Shown here piece by piece: positions 44,209-52,798 of a stretch of DNA of 64,000 nt (its first letter is position 1; every line of letters begins with the position of its first letter). The stretch lies in contig NZ_AP022593.1 in NCBI RefSeq assembly GCF_010731815.2, positions 3,224,001 to 3,288,000 of the forward strand, given 5' to 3'. The DNA comes from Mycolicibacterium arabiense (GTDB lineage: Bacteria; Actinomycetota; Actinomycetes; Mycobacteriales; Mycobacteriaceae). The position numbers were made by a program, and so were the translations under genes. A model generated the notes under the pieces. The model was given only the letters and a program-made list of their open reading frames with translations, did no database searches and was not told the origin of the DNA.

Positions 44209-45572
44209 CCGACGGTCCCTGGGGTTGCGGCGGCTTCCTCGAGTTCGTCGGCCGACGACACCTTTCGCACGAGCAGCACCACGACCGCGGAGATCAGTGC
44301 GCCGACGGCGCCGACGTACAGCGCGGCCGTCGAGTACGGCACGGCCGCAGCGGTGAGGCTCGCGAGGATGAACCCGCCGATGATCGCGCCGGGCTGGCTC
44401 ATGGCCCCGATGAACGAGCTACCGGTGGCGCGGCAATCGGTGGTGAAGCACTCGGCCTGCAGGAACATGATCGCGGCGTACGGGCCCAGCAGGAAGAACA
44501 GCCCCATCATGTAGGTGACGATCACGTAGAGCGTGGTGTCGGGACCCAGCAGCATGGCGGCGAAGAAGACGCCGGCGAGCGTCCAACCGACCGCGATCGT
44601 GTTGCGGCGGCCGAAGCGGTCGCCTGCCCAACCGTGTGCGAGGTAGCCGAGCGCGCCGACCACGTTGGACACCACGACCATAAGCAGGGTGTTCGAGGCG
44701 TCGATGCCCTTGCCCGATTCCAGCACCGTCGTACCGAGGACGGAGAAGGTCTGGATGGCGAACCAGTTGAACAGCCAGGCGACCGACAGCACGATGGTGT
44801 TGCGCAGATGTACACCGTGGAAGATGCGCTTGAGCGGCGCGGCGACCTCGTGGTCGAGGTCGTAGGCGCCGGCCACGCGGGCAGCACCGGTCTCGTCGCC
44901 GTCCTTGCGCAGCCGGCGAATCCTCTGCTGCAGCAGGAACTGTGGGCTCTCCTTCAGTTTCAGGCACAACAGCGCCACGACGACTGCCGGCACGGTCGCC
45001 AGCAGGAAGGCCAGCCGCCAGGAGCCTTCCCCGAAGACGACGGTGACGACCGCGACGAAGCCCGCCGCCAGGAGCGCGCCGATGGGCCAGCCGGTCTGCA
45101 CCAGCGAGTAGATGAAGCCACGGTTGCGCCGGATCTTCTCGTCTTCGGTGAGTTCGTAGAGTTCGTTGAGATAGGTGGCGTTGACCGACTGTTCGGCCAG
45201 CCCCAGACCGCTGATCGAGCGGACACCGATCAGGGACGCCGCGCCGACGGTCGCTGCCGTCGCGGCCGACGAGGCTGCGGTGCCCGCGACGGAGATGATC
45301 ATGCCCTTGCGCCTGCCCAACCGGTCCACCATCGGGCCGACGCCGAGGACGACGATCGCGGTTCCGACGCTGACGAGCGTGGAGACGAAGAGCGCGTGAC
45401 TGGTGCTCCAGCCGAATGACTCCGAGATGCGTGGCAGCAGCGTGCCGAAGAGGATGAAGTCGTACACGGCGATCGTCCAGGCGAAGAACGCTATGCCCGT
45501 TGCCCTGCGCGTTTCCCGGACCGGTATGCGCCGTAGGGGCGGTGTATCGGTGTCCTCGGGTGAGGTGCTCAT
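44205..45572 (-). CDS. MFS transporter
   Basis: 455 aa from the ATG at 45572; the frame is open further upstream into the intergenic hairpin but without homology-like sequence. Twelve helices; [12 protein letters not shown] near 82 and [12 protein letters not shown] near 290 are the two cytoplasmic loop signatures of the sugar/acid porter branch. Supposed uptake system for the amide or related compound degraded by the operon. Confidence 0.83.
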   Translation of the reverse strand: MSTSPEDTDTPPLRRIPVRETRRATGIAFFAWTIAVYDFILFGTLLPRISESFGWSTSHALFVSTLVSVGTAIVVLGVGPMVDRLGRRKGMIISVAGTAASSAATAATVGAASLIGVRSISGLGLAEQSVNATYLNELYELTEDEKIRRNRGFIYSLVQTGWPIGALLAAGFVAVVTVVFGEGSWRLAFLLATVPAVVVALLCLKLKESPQFLLQQRIRRLRKDGDETGAARVAGAYDLDHEVAAPLKRIFHGVHLRNTIVLSVAWLFNWFAIQTFSVLGTTVLESGKGIDASNTLLMVVVSNVVGALGYLAHGWAGDRFGRRNTIAVGWTLAGVFFAAMLLGPDTTLYVIVTYMMGLFFLLGPYAAIMFLQAECFTTDCRATGSSFIGAMSQPGAIIGGFILASLTAAAVPYSTAALYVGAVGALISAVVVLLVRKVSSADELEEAAATPGTVG

Positions 45573-45630
45573 ATGCTGGAAGTCCTTCCGGTGCTTGGTG
45601 CCGAGGTTGGCCTGAGTGTTCGGAGGTGGG

Positions 45631-45670
45631 CCGGGCCGGGGTGCGGGTCGCAATCGCCACCCCGGTCCGG
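45631..45670. terminator. Intra-operon hairpin after the NodB-fold gene
   Basis: Arms 45631-45643 and 45658-45670 pair in 12 of 13 positions (CCGGGCCGGGGTG on the left) around a 14-nt loop, directly after the hydrolase stop at 45677 on the minus strand. With no U-tract, it may lower expression of downstream genes or protect the upstream mRNA end. Confidence 0.55.
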
Positions 45671-45676
45671 TTGCGG

Positions 45677-46564
45677 CTAGCTGGTGCTGACGCGCGGCCG
45701 CCGTGTGACGAAGTCCTTGGCGATGCCGTCGAACGTGCTCCAGGTGACTCCTTCATGGGAGTTGATGTGCTCGATCAGGCGCTCGAGCATCAGCAGCACC
45801 TGCGGCCGGCCGGACACGTCGGGGTGGATGGTGAAAGTGAATACGGCGTAGTCACATTCGCGGTACACCCAGTCGAACTGGTCGCGCCACATCTCTTCGA
45901 TGTGCCGCGGGTTGACGAATCCGTGACTGTTCGGGCTGGTCTTGATGAACATCATCGGCGGCAGGTCGTCGAGGTACCAGCTGGCCGGGATCTCGACCAG
46001 ATCGGTCTCCTGCCCGCGCACCAGCGGCTTCATCCACGTCGAGGCCGGCTGGTCGTAGTCGATCGGAGTCCAGGAGTCGCCGACGCGCACGTAGTAGGGC
46101 TCGAAGTCCCTGTGCATCAACGAGTGGTCGTAGGCGATGCCGCGTTCGATGAGCAGTTCGTTGGTCACGCGACTGAACTCCCACCATGGCGCGACGTAAC
46201 CGGTGGGCCTCCTGCCCGCGCGGTCTTCGATCAGCGAGATGCAGTGGTCGAGGATGTCGGATTCTTGTTGACGGCTCATGGCGATCGGGTTCTCGTGGCT
46301 GTAGCCGTGCACCCCGATTTCGTGCCCGGCACTGACGATCTGGTCGAACTGCTCGGGGAAGGTCTCGATGGAGTGCCCGGGCCAGAACCAGGTGGACGGC
46401 AGCTGATAGCGGTCGAAGAGTTGGTTCAGGCGTGGCACGCCCACCTCGCCCGCGAAGACGCCCCGGGAGATGTCTCCTGGTGAGTCCTCGCCCCCGTAGG
46501 AGCCCAGCCAGCCCCCGACTGCGTCGACGTCGACGCCGAATGCGACGAATATTTCCTTGGCCAT
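45677..46564 (-). CDS. NodB-fold (polysaccharide deacetylase-like) hydrolase
   Basis: 295 aa. NodB homology: [10 protein letters not shown] at 9-18 supplies the acidic motif, and HGYSH at 86-90 the two metal-type histidines; WWEFSRVTN near 128 and a late IHPDVSGRP near 247 complete the barrel. There is no signal peptide, so a cytoplasmic small molecule is a likelier substrate than wall polysaccharide. The size and N-terminal layout are like PuuE allantoinases and the cyclic imidases of this fold. Next to an asparaginase, ring opening of a cyclic imide or hydantoin-like compound is a plausible role. Confidence 0.75.
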   Translation of the reverse strand: MAKEIFVAFGVDVDAVGGWLGSYGGEDSPGDISRGVFAGEVGVPRLNQLFDRYQLPSTWFWPGHSIETFPEQFDQIVSAGHEIGVHGYSHENPIAMSRQQESDILDHCISLIEDRAGRRPTGYVAPWWEFSRVTNELLIERGIAYDHSLMHRDFEPYYVRVGDSWTPIDYDQPASTWMKPLVRGQETDLVEIPASWYLDDLPPMMFIKTSPNSHGFVNPRHIEEMWRDQFDWVYRECDYAVFTFTIHPDVSGRPQVLLMLERLIEHINSHEGVTWSTFDGIAKDFVTRRPRVSTS

Positions 46565-46601
46565 GGTGTCAATTCCCTTCTGGTGGTTGCTTTTTCCTAG
46601 G

Positions 46602-47576
46602 TCATCGGGCGCGTCGGCCCAGCGCTGTGGCGATCTCGGCCTGCGTGGCGCCTGCCGAGAGCATCAGCGCCAGGGTGATGCGGGTCTGCGAGGGTGGCAG
46701 CGACGTCGGGACGGCACCGGCGGCCACCAGATCGAAGCCCCCGCCGTGGCCGTAGACCGGAAGCACCGGGCCGGCGGCCACGCGGGTGGACAGGGCGATC
46801 GCCACCTCGTCGGCGACGACGTCGGCCACCGCTTCGGCGATGCCGGCAGGGGCGTTGCCCAATCCGGTTCCGACCAGGACGATGCCGCGCGCCCCCGCCG
46901 TCACCGCCGCCCGCAGGAGCGCATCGTCGGCGCCGGGGTACACGGCGACGACGTCCACCCGCACGGTGTCGAAGGCCGACGTCACGGGGGCCTGCGCCGC
47001 GGGCCGCACGGGCACGTTGTGCACGTGCACCGCGCCGTCGCGCACCGTTGCGACGGTGCCTGCCGGATTTGAGAACGCCGCCAGGTCCACGGTGTGCGAC
47101 TTGCGCACCCCGCGCGCGGCGAAGACCGACCCGTCGAACGAGACGAGCACACCCGTCCCGCGTATTGCGGGACTGGCGGCGACGGCGATGGCGTCGCGCA
47201 GGTTGCGCGGTCCGTCGGTGTCGGCGACGTCGGCAGCGCGCTGCGCTCCGGTGAGGACCACGGGGTGGTCGTCGCCATGGGTGAGGTCCAGCAGTATCGC
47301 GGTCTCCTCGAGCGTGTCGGTGCCGTGGGTGACCACCACGCCGTCCACGTCAGCGCGGCCGAGATGGTGGGCGACGGCCTCGGCGATGGCCCGCATGTCG
47401 GCAGGCGTCATGCGGTATGACCCGGTGCGGACCACGTCGTGCGCCTCGACGGTGATGCCCTCGTCGGCCTCGATGCCGGCCAGCAGCGCCGACGCGTCGT
47501 CCACGGCCACCACGGAGTCACCGTCGCGGCGCGACGAGATGGTCCCACCGCTGGTGAGGACGACGACGTGGGGCAT
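46602..47576 (-). CDS. L-asparaginase/glutaminase-family amidohydrolase
   Basis: 324 aa from the ATG at 47576, which gives the normal N-terminus [14 protein letters not shown] with the nucleophilic Thr at about 12; the extension to 47672 runs across the operators. [11 protein letters not shown] near 83 holds the second Thr-Asp pair, and [19 protein letters not shown] near 107 the third loop. Hydrolyses asparagine or a related half-amide to the acid plus ammonia. No signal peptide, hence cytoplasmic. First gene of the six-gene minus-strand operon. Confidence 0.87.
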   Translation of the reverse strand: MPHVVVLTSGGTISSRRDGDSVVAVDDASALLAGIEADEGITVEAHDVVRTGSYRMTPADMRAIAEAVAHHLGRADVDGVVVTHGTDTLEETAILLDLTHGDDHPVVLTGAQRAADVADTDGPRNLRDAIAVAASPAIRGTGVLVSFDGSVFAARGVRKSHTVDLAAFSNPAGTVATVRDGAVHVHNVPVRPAAQAPVTSAFDTVRVDVVAVYPGADDALLRAAVTAGARGIVLVGTGLGNAPAGIAEAVADVVADEVAIALSTRVAAGPVLPVYGHGGGFDLVAAGAVPTSLPPSQTRITLALMLSAGATQAEIATALGRRAR

Positions 47577-47643
47577 GACGGGTGGGCTCCGTTCGCTCGC
47601 GGGGAGATCTGGGTCACTGCGACCATCCCCAGTCAAGCGCACA

Positions 47644-47679
47644 CAAACGTTTGACACAATCGTTTGGGCCAAACGTTTG
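47644..47679. promoter_or_regulatory. Triple LacI-family operator, 13-bp spacing
   Basis: Three 10-bp sites start at 47644, 47657 and 47670: CAAACGTTTG, CAATCGTTTG and CAAACGTTTG. The outer two are perfect palindromes; the middle has one change. The array lies between the divergent asparaginase and LacI genes and ends just before a TAAATT -10 box at 47682 that could serve the LacI gene. Confidence 0.8.
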
Positions 47680-47773
47680 TGTAAATTCGGTGCTACGGCG
47701 ACGTTCCCTCTCCGGCCTGGCTAAGGTGCTACGGAGATGCCCGGGCGGCGCGTGCCGTGGGTCGAGGAGGGTG

Positions 47774-48805
47774 ATGACCGAGACGAGCGGGACGTCGGTG
47801 CGGTTTCCCGCACCGGTGACGCTGCGGGTCATCGCCGAGGAGATCGGCGTCAGCGTGTCGACGGTGTCGCGCGTGCTCAAGGCCCAGGGCGACGACGCCA
47901 CCCGTTGGGCGTCCGCAGAGACCGTCGCGCGGATCAGGGCCTATGCCAAGTCACGCGAGTACCGGCCGCATCCGCATGCGGCCAGCCTGCGCACGGCCCG
48001 CTCCGGACTGGTGGGCGTCCTGGTCCCCCGGCTACAGGACTTCGTCCTCGCCACCGTCTACGAAGGCGTGGAGGAGGCCGCCACGGAGCACGGCTACTCG
48101 ACGTTCGTCACCAACTCGCTCGACGATCCGGCGAACAAGGCCCTGCGCACGGAGATGATGCTGCAGCGTCGCGTCGAGGGCATCATCTTCGGCGACGCGC
48201 ACCACCACGACCCGTTGCTCAGCGCATTCGCCGAGCGCGGCACGCCCTTCGTCCTCGTCTCGCGCCGCAGCGGTGACTACGTGTCCGCCACGTGCGACGA
48301 CCTGCTGGGCGGCGCTCTGGTCGGCCGGCATTTGGTCGAGGCGGGTCGCCGGGATCTGGCGGTGCTCGCGGGGTTGCCGTTCGCCTCCACCGCGATCGAA
48401 CGAACCTCCGGAGCGGTCGACGCCTTCACCGAGGCCGGGCTGCACGTCGCGCCGGAACGCATCGAGTGGGGGCCGTTCGACGCGGCGGGCGGACGGCAGG
48501 CGGCCGAGAAGATCCTGTCTCGCAGGCCCTACCCCGATGCCATCTTCGCCACCAACGACTTCGCGGCCATCGGCGCGCTCGGCGTGCTGCGCGACCACGG
48601 GCTCCGGGTGCCCGACGACATAGCATTGATCGGTTACAACGACACACCATTGGCGGCCGAGATGCCGACGCCGCTCACGACGGTCCGCTCCCCGATGCAC
48701 GAGATGGGCCGCCGCGGTATCGAATTGCTGATCGAACTGCTCGGCGGCGGTACGCCAGACTCCGAGCGGCTCACCCCGGAACTGGTCGTGCGGCAGTCTG
48801 GTTGA
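47774..48805 (+). CDS. LacI-family repressor
   Basis: 343 aa from ATG 47774 (GAGGAGGG upstream); the longer frame crosses the operator array. HTH TLRVIAEEIGVSVSTVSRVLK at residues 16-36, of which the recognition part is VSVSTVSRVLK, then a periplasmic-binding-like core with SLRTARSGLVGVLVP near 76. The CG-centred palindromes in its promoter have the usual LacI-family form. It should repress the asparaginase operon and itself, with an intermediate or substrate as inducer. Confidence 0.9.
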   Translation: MTETSGTSVRFPAPVTLRVIAEEIGVSVSTVSRVLKAQGDDATRWASAETVARIRAYAKSREYRPHPHAASLRTARSGLVGVLVPRLQDFVLATVYEGVEEAATEHGYSTFVTNSLDDPANKALRTEMMLQRRVEGIIFGDAHHHDPLLSAFAERGTPFVLVSRRSGDYVSATCDDLLGGALVGRHLVEAGRRDLAVLAGLPFASTAIERTSGAVDAFTEAGLHVAPERIEWGPFDAAGGRQAAEKILSRRPYPDAIFATNDFAAIGALGVLRDHGLRVPDDIALIGYNDTPLAAEMPTPLTTVRSPMHEMGRRGIELLIELLGGGTPDSERLTPELVVRQSG

Positions 48806-48814
48806 GCGTCAGCG

Positions 48815-50143
48815 TTAGCGCGGCACGTTCACCAGTACGTCGTCCAGTTCGCCAAGCAATCGATCGGCATGCTCGGTGGTGAACGGCAGCGGCGGCCGGA
48901 TCTTCAGTACGTTCTCGCGCGGACCCGAGGCACTGATCAAGATGCGGCGCTCCCGCAGTTCGTTGACCACCCGCGTCGCCGTGTCGGCGTCAGCATCATC
49001 GCCGTCGATGAACTCCATGGCCAGGAACAGTCCGCTCCCGCGCACTCCACCGACGCAGTCGTGTCGGCCCGCAATGTCGCGCAGTCCCTCGAGCAGCCGA
49101 CGGCCCGATCGTTGCACGTTGTCGAGCAGTGCCTCCTCTTCGATGACGTCGAGGACGGCGGTGGCGGCCGCGATGCTGACGGGATTACCGCCGAAGGTGT
49201 TGAAGTACCTGATGTCACGGCCGAACTTCGTCATTACGCCGTCACGCCCCACCAGCGCTCCGATCGGGATGCCATTGCCCATCGGTTTGCCCAATACGAC
49301 GAGATCCGGCTCGATACCGTGCCTCTGGAAGCCCCACCACGTCGATCCCAAGCGACCGAAGCCTGGTTGCACTTCGTCGGCGATCCAAACGCCGCCGGCC
49401 TCGTGGACGGCGCGCACCGCGGGCGCGAGAAAGCGCTGCGGGTCTGACTGCACTCCGTCGCTCGACATGATGGAGTCGACGATCATGCCGGCGAAACCTA
49501 CGCCACGCCCACGCAATTCAGCGATCGCACTACGCACTCTCGCGGCGAAGTCATCGGCCATCGTGGCGGGATCGTCGCGTTCTGTGTCGGGAGCTGTCAC
49601 GAGGACGACGTCGTCGCCGATGAAGTTGTTGGGTCCCAGGCTGGGCGAGACGGCGGCCGCGGCGGTGGTGGTGCCGTGGTACGCGTGTGCGGTGCAGATG
49701 ACGCCACGTGCCCCGGTCTCGTAGCGCGCCACCCTCAGTGCCAGGTCTACTGCCTCACTGCCAGTGCAGGTGTAGACCACCTTGTTCAACGCCGGAGGGA
49801 AGAGCCCGAGAAGCCGTTCGGAGTAGTCGATGACGGGTTCCGTGAGGTAGCGCGTGTGAGTGTTGACCACGCCCAACTGCTCGGTGACGAGCCGCTGAAC
49901 GTGCGGGTGGCTGTGGCCCACGGCCGGAACGTTGTTGTAGGCGTCGAGATACCGGTTGTCGTCCGCGTCGTAGAGCCACACGCCCGACCCACGGGCCACC
50001 ACCACCGGATGCCGGTAGAACAACCGGTAGCTCGGCGCCAGCACGGCCTCACGGCGTCGAATCAGGTCTTGGACGTCCTCGTCGAGGAGGCCTACATCCG
50101 ACCCGTCGAAGGCGTTCGCCATGTGCAGACTGTTCGAAGTCAC
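48815..50143 (-). CDS. Class III PLP enzyme, ethanolamine-/hydroxylysine-phosphate phospholyase-like
   Basis: 442 aa from the GTG at 50143 with AAGGAG 5 nt upstream. Motifs: YLDAYNNVPAVGHSHPHVQ near 67, NTHTRYL near 95, TCTGSEAVDLALRVAR near 121, IADEVQPGFGRLGSTWWGF near 247 and GKPMGNG near 278 with the PLP lysine, then YFNTFGGNPVS near 304. This combination (Pro in DEVQPGFGR, GKPMGNG, FNTFGGNP) resembles the AGXT2-like phospholyases, which eliminate phosphate and ammonia from phosphoethanolamine or 5-phosphohydroxylysine. The kinase 57572-58639 in the same operon supports this over a plain aminotransferase. Confidence 0.8.
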   Translation of the reverse strand: MTSNSLHMANAFDGSDVGLLDEDVQDLIRRREAVLAPSYRLFYRHPVVVARGSGVWLYDADDNRYLDAYNNVPAVGHSHPHVQRLVTEQLGVVNTHTRYLTEPVIDYSERLLGLFPPALNKVVYTCTGSEAVDLALRVARYETGARGVICTAHAYHGTTTAAAAVSPSLGPNNFIGDDVVLVTAPDTERDDPATMADDFAARVRSAIAELRGRGVGFAGMIVDSIMSSDGVQSDPQRFLAPAVRAVHEAGGVWIADEVQPGFGRLGSTWWGFQRHGIEPDLVVLGKPMGNGIPIGALVGRDGVMTKFGRDIRYFNTFGGNPVSIAAATAVLDVIEEEALLDNVQRSGRRLLEGLRDIAGRHDCVGGVRGSGLFLAMEFIDGDDADADTATRVVNELRERRILISASGPRENVLKIRPPLPFTTEHADRLLGELDDVLVNVPR

Positions 50144-50176
50144 GATGCTCCTTGGGAATTGCGGGCAGGGACGAAC

Positions 50177-51154
50177 TCAGGTCAGCTGCGCCGACCGATA
50201 AATCGAGGCGATGGTCGCGTCACGGGAGCGGCGGGCGGCGACGGCGTGGTCGACGTCCACGTCGATCAGGCGCACCGTGTTGGGCGCCTGCATTTGGGCC
50301 AGCGCGTCGATGTCGACACCGATGACGGTGCCCACGGTCGCGTAGCCGCCGCCGGTGACTCCATCGCGCAGCAGGCAGATGAGTTCCTGACCGCTGGGCA
50401 CCTGGATCGACCCGACCGGGTAGCCGAGGTCGACGACATTGCTTGGGTCGTCGCCCGCCCCGAACGGGGCGTCCCGAGCCACGAACTCCAGCGGTGGGCC
50501 ACTGAGCCGGTATCCAACCCTGTTGGCCTCGGTGCCGATGGTGAAGTCCGATGACAGCATCTTCTCGACGCTGACGTCCGTGACGCGGTAACGGCACAGG
50601 CCAAGCACGACGCGGATCTCCTTGTGCTTGGCCAATGTCGGCCGAAGTTCTTCGTCCACGGAATGGCCCAGCCGAGGAGGCGGGCCGTACTCGTCGGCCG
50701 ACTTCAACACGTCACCGGCTCGCAGCTCGCGACCGTCCACGCCGCCGATTCCCGACGGCAAATAGGTCGACCGGCTGCCCATGACCACCGGCGTACCGAT
50801 GCCACCTCGGACCGCCAGGTAGCTACGCGCCCCGTCGAGAGCGGGTCCCACCGTGACGACCTGCCCCGCGCGCACCGGCAGCGTGGTCCAAGTCGGCATC
50901 GGCACGTCGTCGACCCGCAGGTCGACGTGGGCGCCGGTGACCGCGACGACTCCGTCGTAGCGGAGCCGCACCGTCGGGCCGACGAACACCGATTCCAGCG
51001 TCGCGGCTGCGGGGTCGTTCCCGACCAGGGCGTTGGCTGCGTGGTGGGACAGCTGATCCATCGGCCCCGACGACGGCAACCCAATCGCGAGGTAGCCCTT
51101 GCGACCCTCGTCCTGCACCAGTGTTTGCAGGCCCGGTGCGATCACCTCAAGCAT
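50177..51154 (-). CDS. pxpC: 5-oxoprolinase subunit PxpC (KipA-like)
   Basis: 325 aa from the ATG at 51154, which overlaps the end of pxpB by 8 nt. Begins MLEVIAPGLQTLVQDEGRKGY, then GLPSSGPMDQ near 25, RSYLAVRGGI near 110 and GVTGGGYATVGTVI near 285: the biotin-dependent carboxyltransferase-like fold of KipA/PxpC. With PxpA and PxpB it forms the ATP-dependent 5-oxoprolinase that opens pyroglutamate to glutamate. In this operon the true substrate may be another lactam. Confidence 0.86.
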   Translation of the reverse strand: MLEVIAPGLQTLVQDEGRKGYLAIGLPSSGPMDQLSHHAANALVGNDPAAATLESVFVGPTVRLRYDGVVAVTGAHVDLRVDDVPMPTWTTLPVRAGQVVTVGPALDGARSYLAVRGGIGTPVVMGSRSTYLPSGIGGVDGRELRAGDVLKSADEYGPPPRLGHSVDEELRPTLAKHKEIRVVLGLCRYRVTDVSVEKMLSSDFTIGTEANRVGYRLSGPPLEFVARDAPFGAGDDPSNVVDLGYPVGSIQVPSGQELICLLRDGVTGGGYATVGTVIGVDIDALAQMQAPNTVRLIDVDVDHAVAARRSRDATIASIYRSAQLT

Positions 51155-52040
51155 CGGCCAACTCGCGCAACAGGGAAGCGTTGTACGACAACGGGTCTGC
51201 AAAGAACCCCGCCAGGCCGAACTGGACGGGCGCCCGCCGGTAGCGGTACGCCCCGATGCCTACTTCGTCGCGGATGGCGTCGTACTCGTCGTGGTGGATC
51301 CGTCGGTATTTGACGATCATGCCCGCCTTCGCCAGCACCGGGTCATCGGTGAAGTCGGGCAGACGCCGAGAGAGGTCGAACACGGGTGTCGCCGCACGGC
51401 CGATCAACTGGTATCCCCCGGCGCCACGCGCCGGGTAGATGGTCGCGAATGCGCCACCGTGGCCGAGTGCGCGCTCGGGGGTGTCGGTCCGTGGGCGTAC
51501 GTACTTGGGCGCCTGTAATTGCATCGCGTCGGGAACCAGTTGCATCGACTCCGCGTTGCCGGGGACGAAGCACATGAACGTCACGATGAAGGGGTTGCCG
51601 CAATGGGCGGTGACGAATTCGTCGGTGGAGTCGAATCCATTGATGCGCGTGATGTATTCAAGGTCATTCTCGCTGCGCGACTGATGCCGGTCTCGGAACC
51701 GCATGGCGGTCTCCGTGGTCCACGGGTCGTCGTAGAAGATCGGCACCTCGAGGATCTCCGTGCTCAGCACGACGTCGGTGGTATCGACGAACCGACGGTG
51801 CAGATCTACGAGCGGCTCGCGAAGGGAGCGGGGGTCGCACCGGTCCGGGTCGATGCGCACCATGTAACTGGCGTTGGACGGGCAGATGTCGATGATGCCG
51901 TCGATGCCGAGTTCGGCAAGCGCCTCGGTGATGGCTTGTATCCGCAAGGCACCCGATAGCGACATGTGCTCGGTGAGTTCGACGAACACGAACTCCTCGC
52001 CGCCGAAGCTCAGACGCGATCCGTCGGGTATGTCGATCAT
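51147..52040 (-). CDS. pxpB: 5-oxoprolinase subunit PxpB (KipI-like)
   Basis: 297 aa from the ATG at 52040, which overlaps the pxpA stop (ATGA). Longer than a usual PxpB (about 220-240 aa); it retains VPIFYDDPWT near 112, FMCFVPGNAESMQLVPD near 165 and the late GGYQLIGRAATPVFDL near 218 of the allophanate hydrolase subunit 1 family. An extra C-terminal segment (FGLAGFFADPLSYNASLL) is present. Subunit partner of PxpC. Confidence 0.83.
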   Translation of the reverse strand: MIDIPDGSRLSFGGEEFVFVELTEHMSLSGALRIQAITEALAELGIDGIIDICPSNASYMVRIDPDRCDPRSLREPLVDLHRRFVDTTDVVLSTEILEVPIFYDDPWTTETAMRFRDRHQSRSENDLEYITRINGFDSTDEFVTAHCGNPFIVTFMCFVPGNAESMQLVPDAMQLQAPKYVRPRTDTPERALGHGGAFATIYPARGAGGYQLIGRAATPVFDLSRRLPDFTDDPVLAKAGMIVKYRRIHHDEYDAIRDEVGIGAYRYRRAPVQFGLAGFFADPLSYNASLLRELADA

Positions 52041-52798
52041 CCCAGTCCTTCGAACACCGATCGAACCTCGACGTCGTTCTCGGCGAGGACGCGTCTCACG
52101 GCCGTGGCCACCGCGATCACATTCGGCCGATCGCCGTGCACGCACACCGTTTGCACCGGCATCGGGACCTCGCGCCCCGAGACCGTCAGCACACTGCCGC
52201 GAGCCATGCGAAGCGCCTGCTGCGCAACGAGTTCCGGATCGCGCACGTGCGGGCGCGCCTCGATGACGTTTCGACCGTCCTCGTCGAAGTCGAGGTCCGC
52301 GGCGTTGTCGGCCACGACGGGCAGTCCGTCGGCACGCATCGCGTCGAGGCCAGGGCCCGGCGCCAGTAACAACGGCATACCCGCCTGCAGGGTCTGCAGC
52401 GCGCGCCCGATCGCCACCGCACGATCGGGGTTGACGACGATCGATCCGTAGAACGCCCCGTGTGGCTTGACGTGACTGAGGGTGACGCCGAACCTGCTTG
52501 CGATGCCCATCAGCGCGCCGACCTGGTACAGCACGTAGTCGACGGCGTCTCCGTCGTCGATCACGATGGGACGCCGGCCGAATCCCAGCAGGTCGGGGAA
52601 GCCCGGATGTGCGCCCACGTTCACCCCTGCCTGCGCGGCCATCTCCACGGCGCGGTGCATCGTCGAGGGGTCCCCGGCATGCCAGCCGCAGGCGACGTTG
52701 ACGGTGGTGACGAGACCGACGAGTTCGGCGTCCTCACCGAGGTTCCAGCGGCCGAAGCTCTCCGCGATGTCGGCGTTGATGTCGATCGTCGTGGTCAT
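52037..52798 (-). CDS. pxpA: 5-oxoprolinase subunit PxpA (LamB/YcsF family)
   Basis: 253 aa from the ATG at 52798, which overlaps the stop of the binding-protein gene. LamB/YcsF motifs: DINADIAESFGRW at 6-18, NVACGWHAGDP near 34, GAHPGFPD near 59, and HVKPHGAFYG near 104. This is the catalytic hydrolase subunit. All three subunits are complete and adjacent, so the complex should be functional. Confidence 0.87.
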   Translation of the reverse strand: MTTTIDINADIAESFGRWNLGEDAELVGLVTTVNVACGWHAGDPSTMHRAVEMAAQAGVNVGAHPGFPDLLGFGRRPIVIDDGDAVDYVLYQVGALMGIASRFGVTLSHVKPHGAFYGSIVVNPDRAVAIGRALQTLQAGMPLLLAPGPGLDAMRADGLPVVADNAADLDFDEDGRNVIEARPHVRDPELVAQQALRMARGSVLTVSGREVPMPVQTVCVHGDRPNVIAVATAVRRVLAENDVEVRSVFEGLG

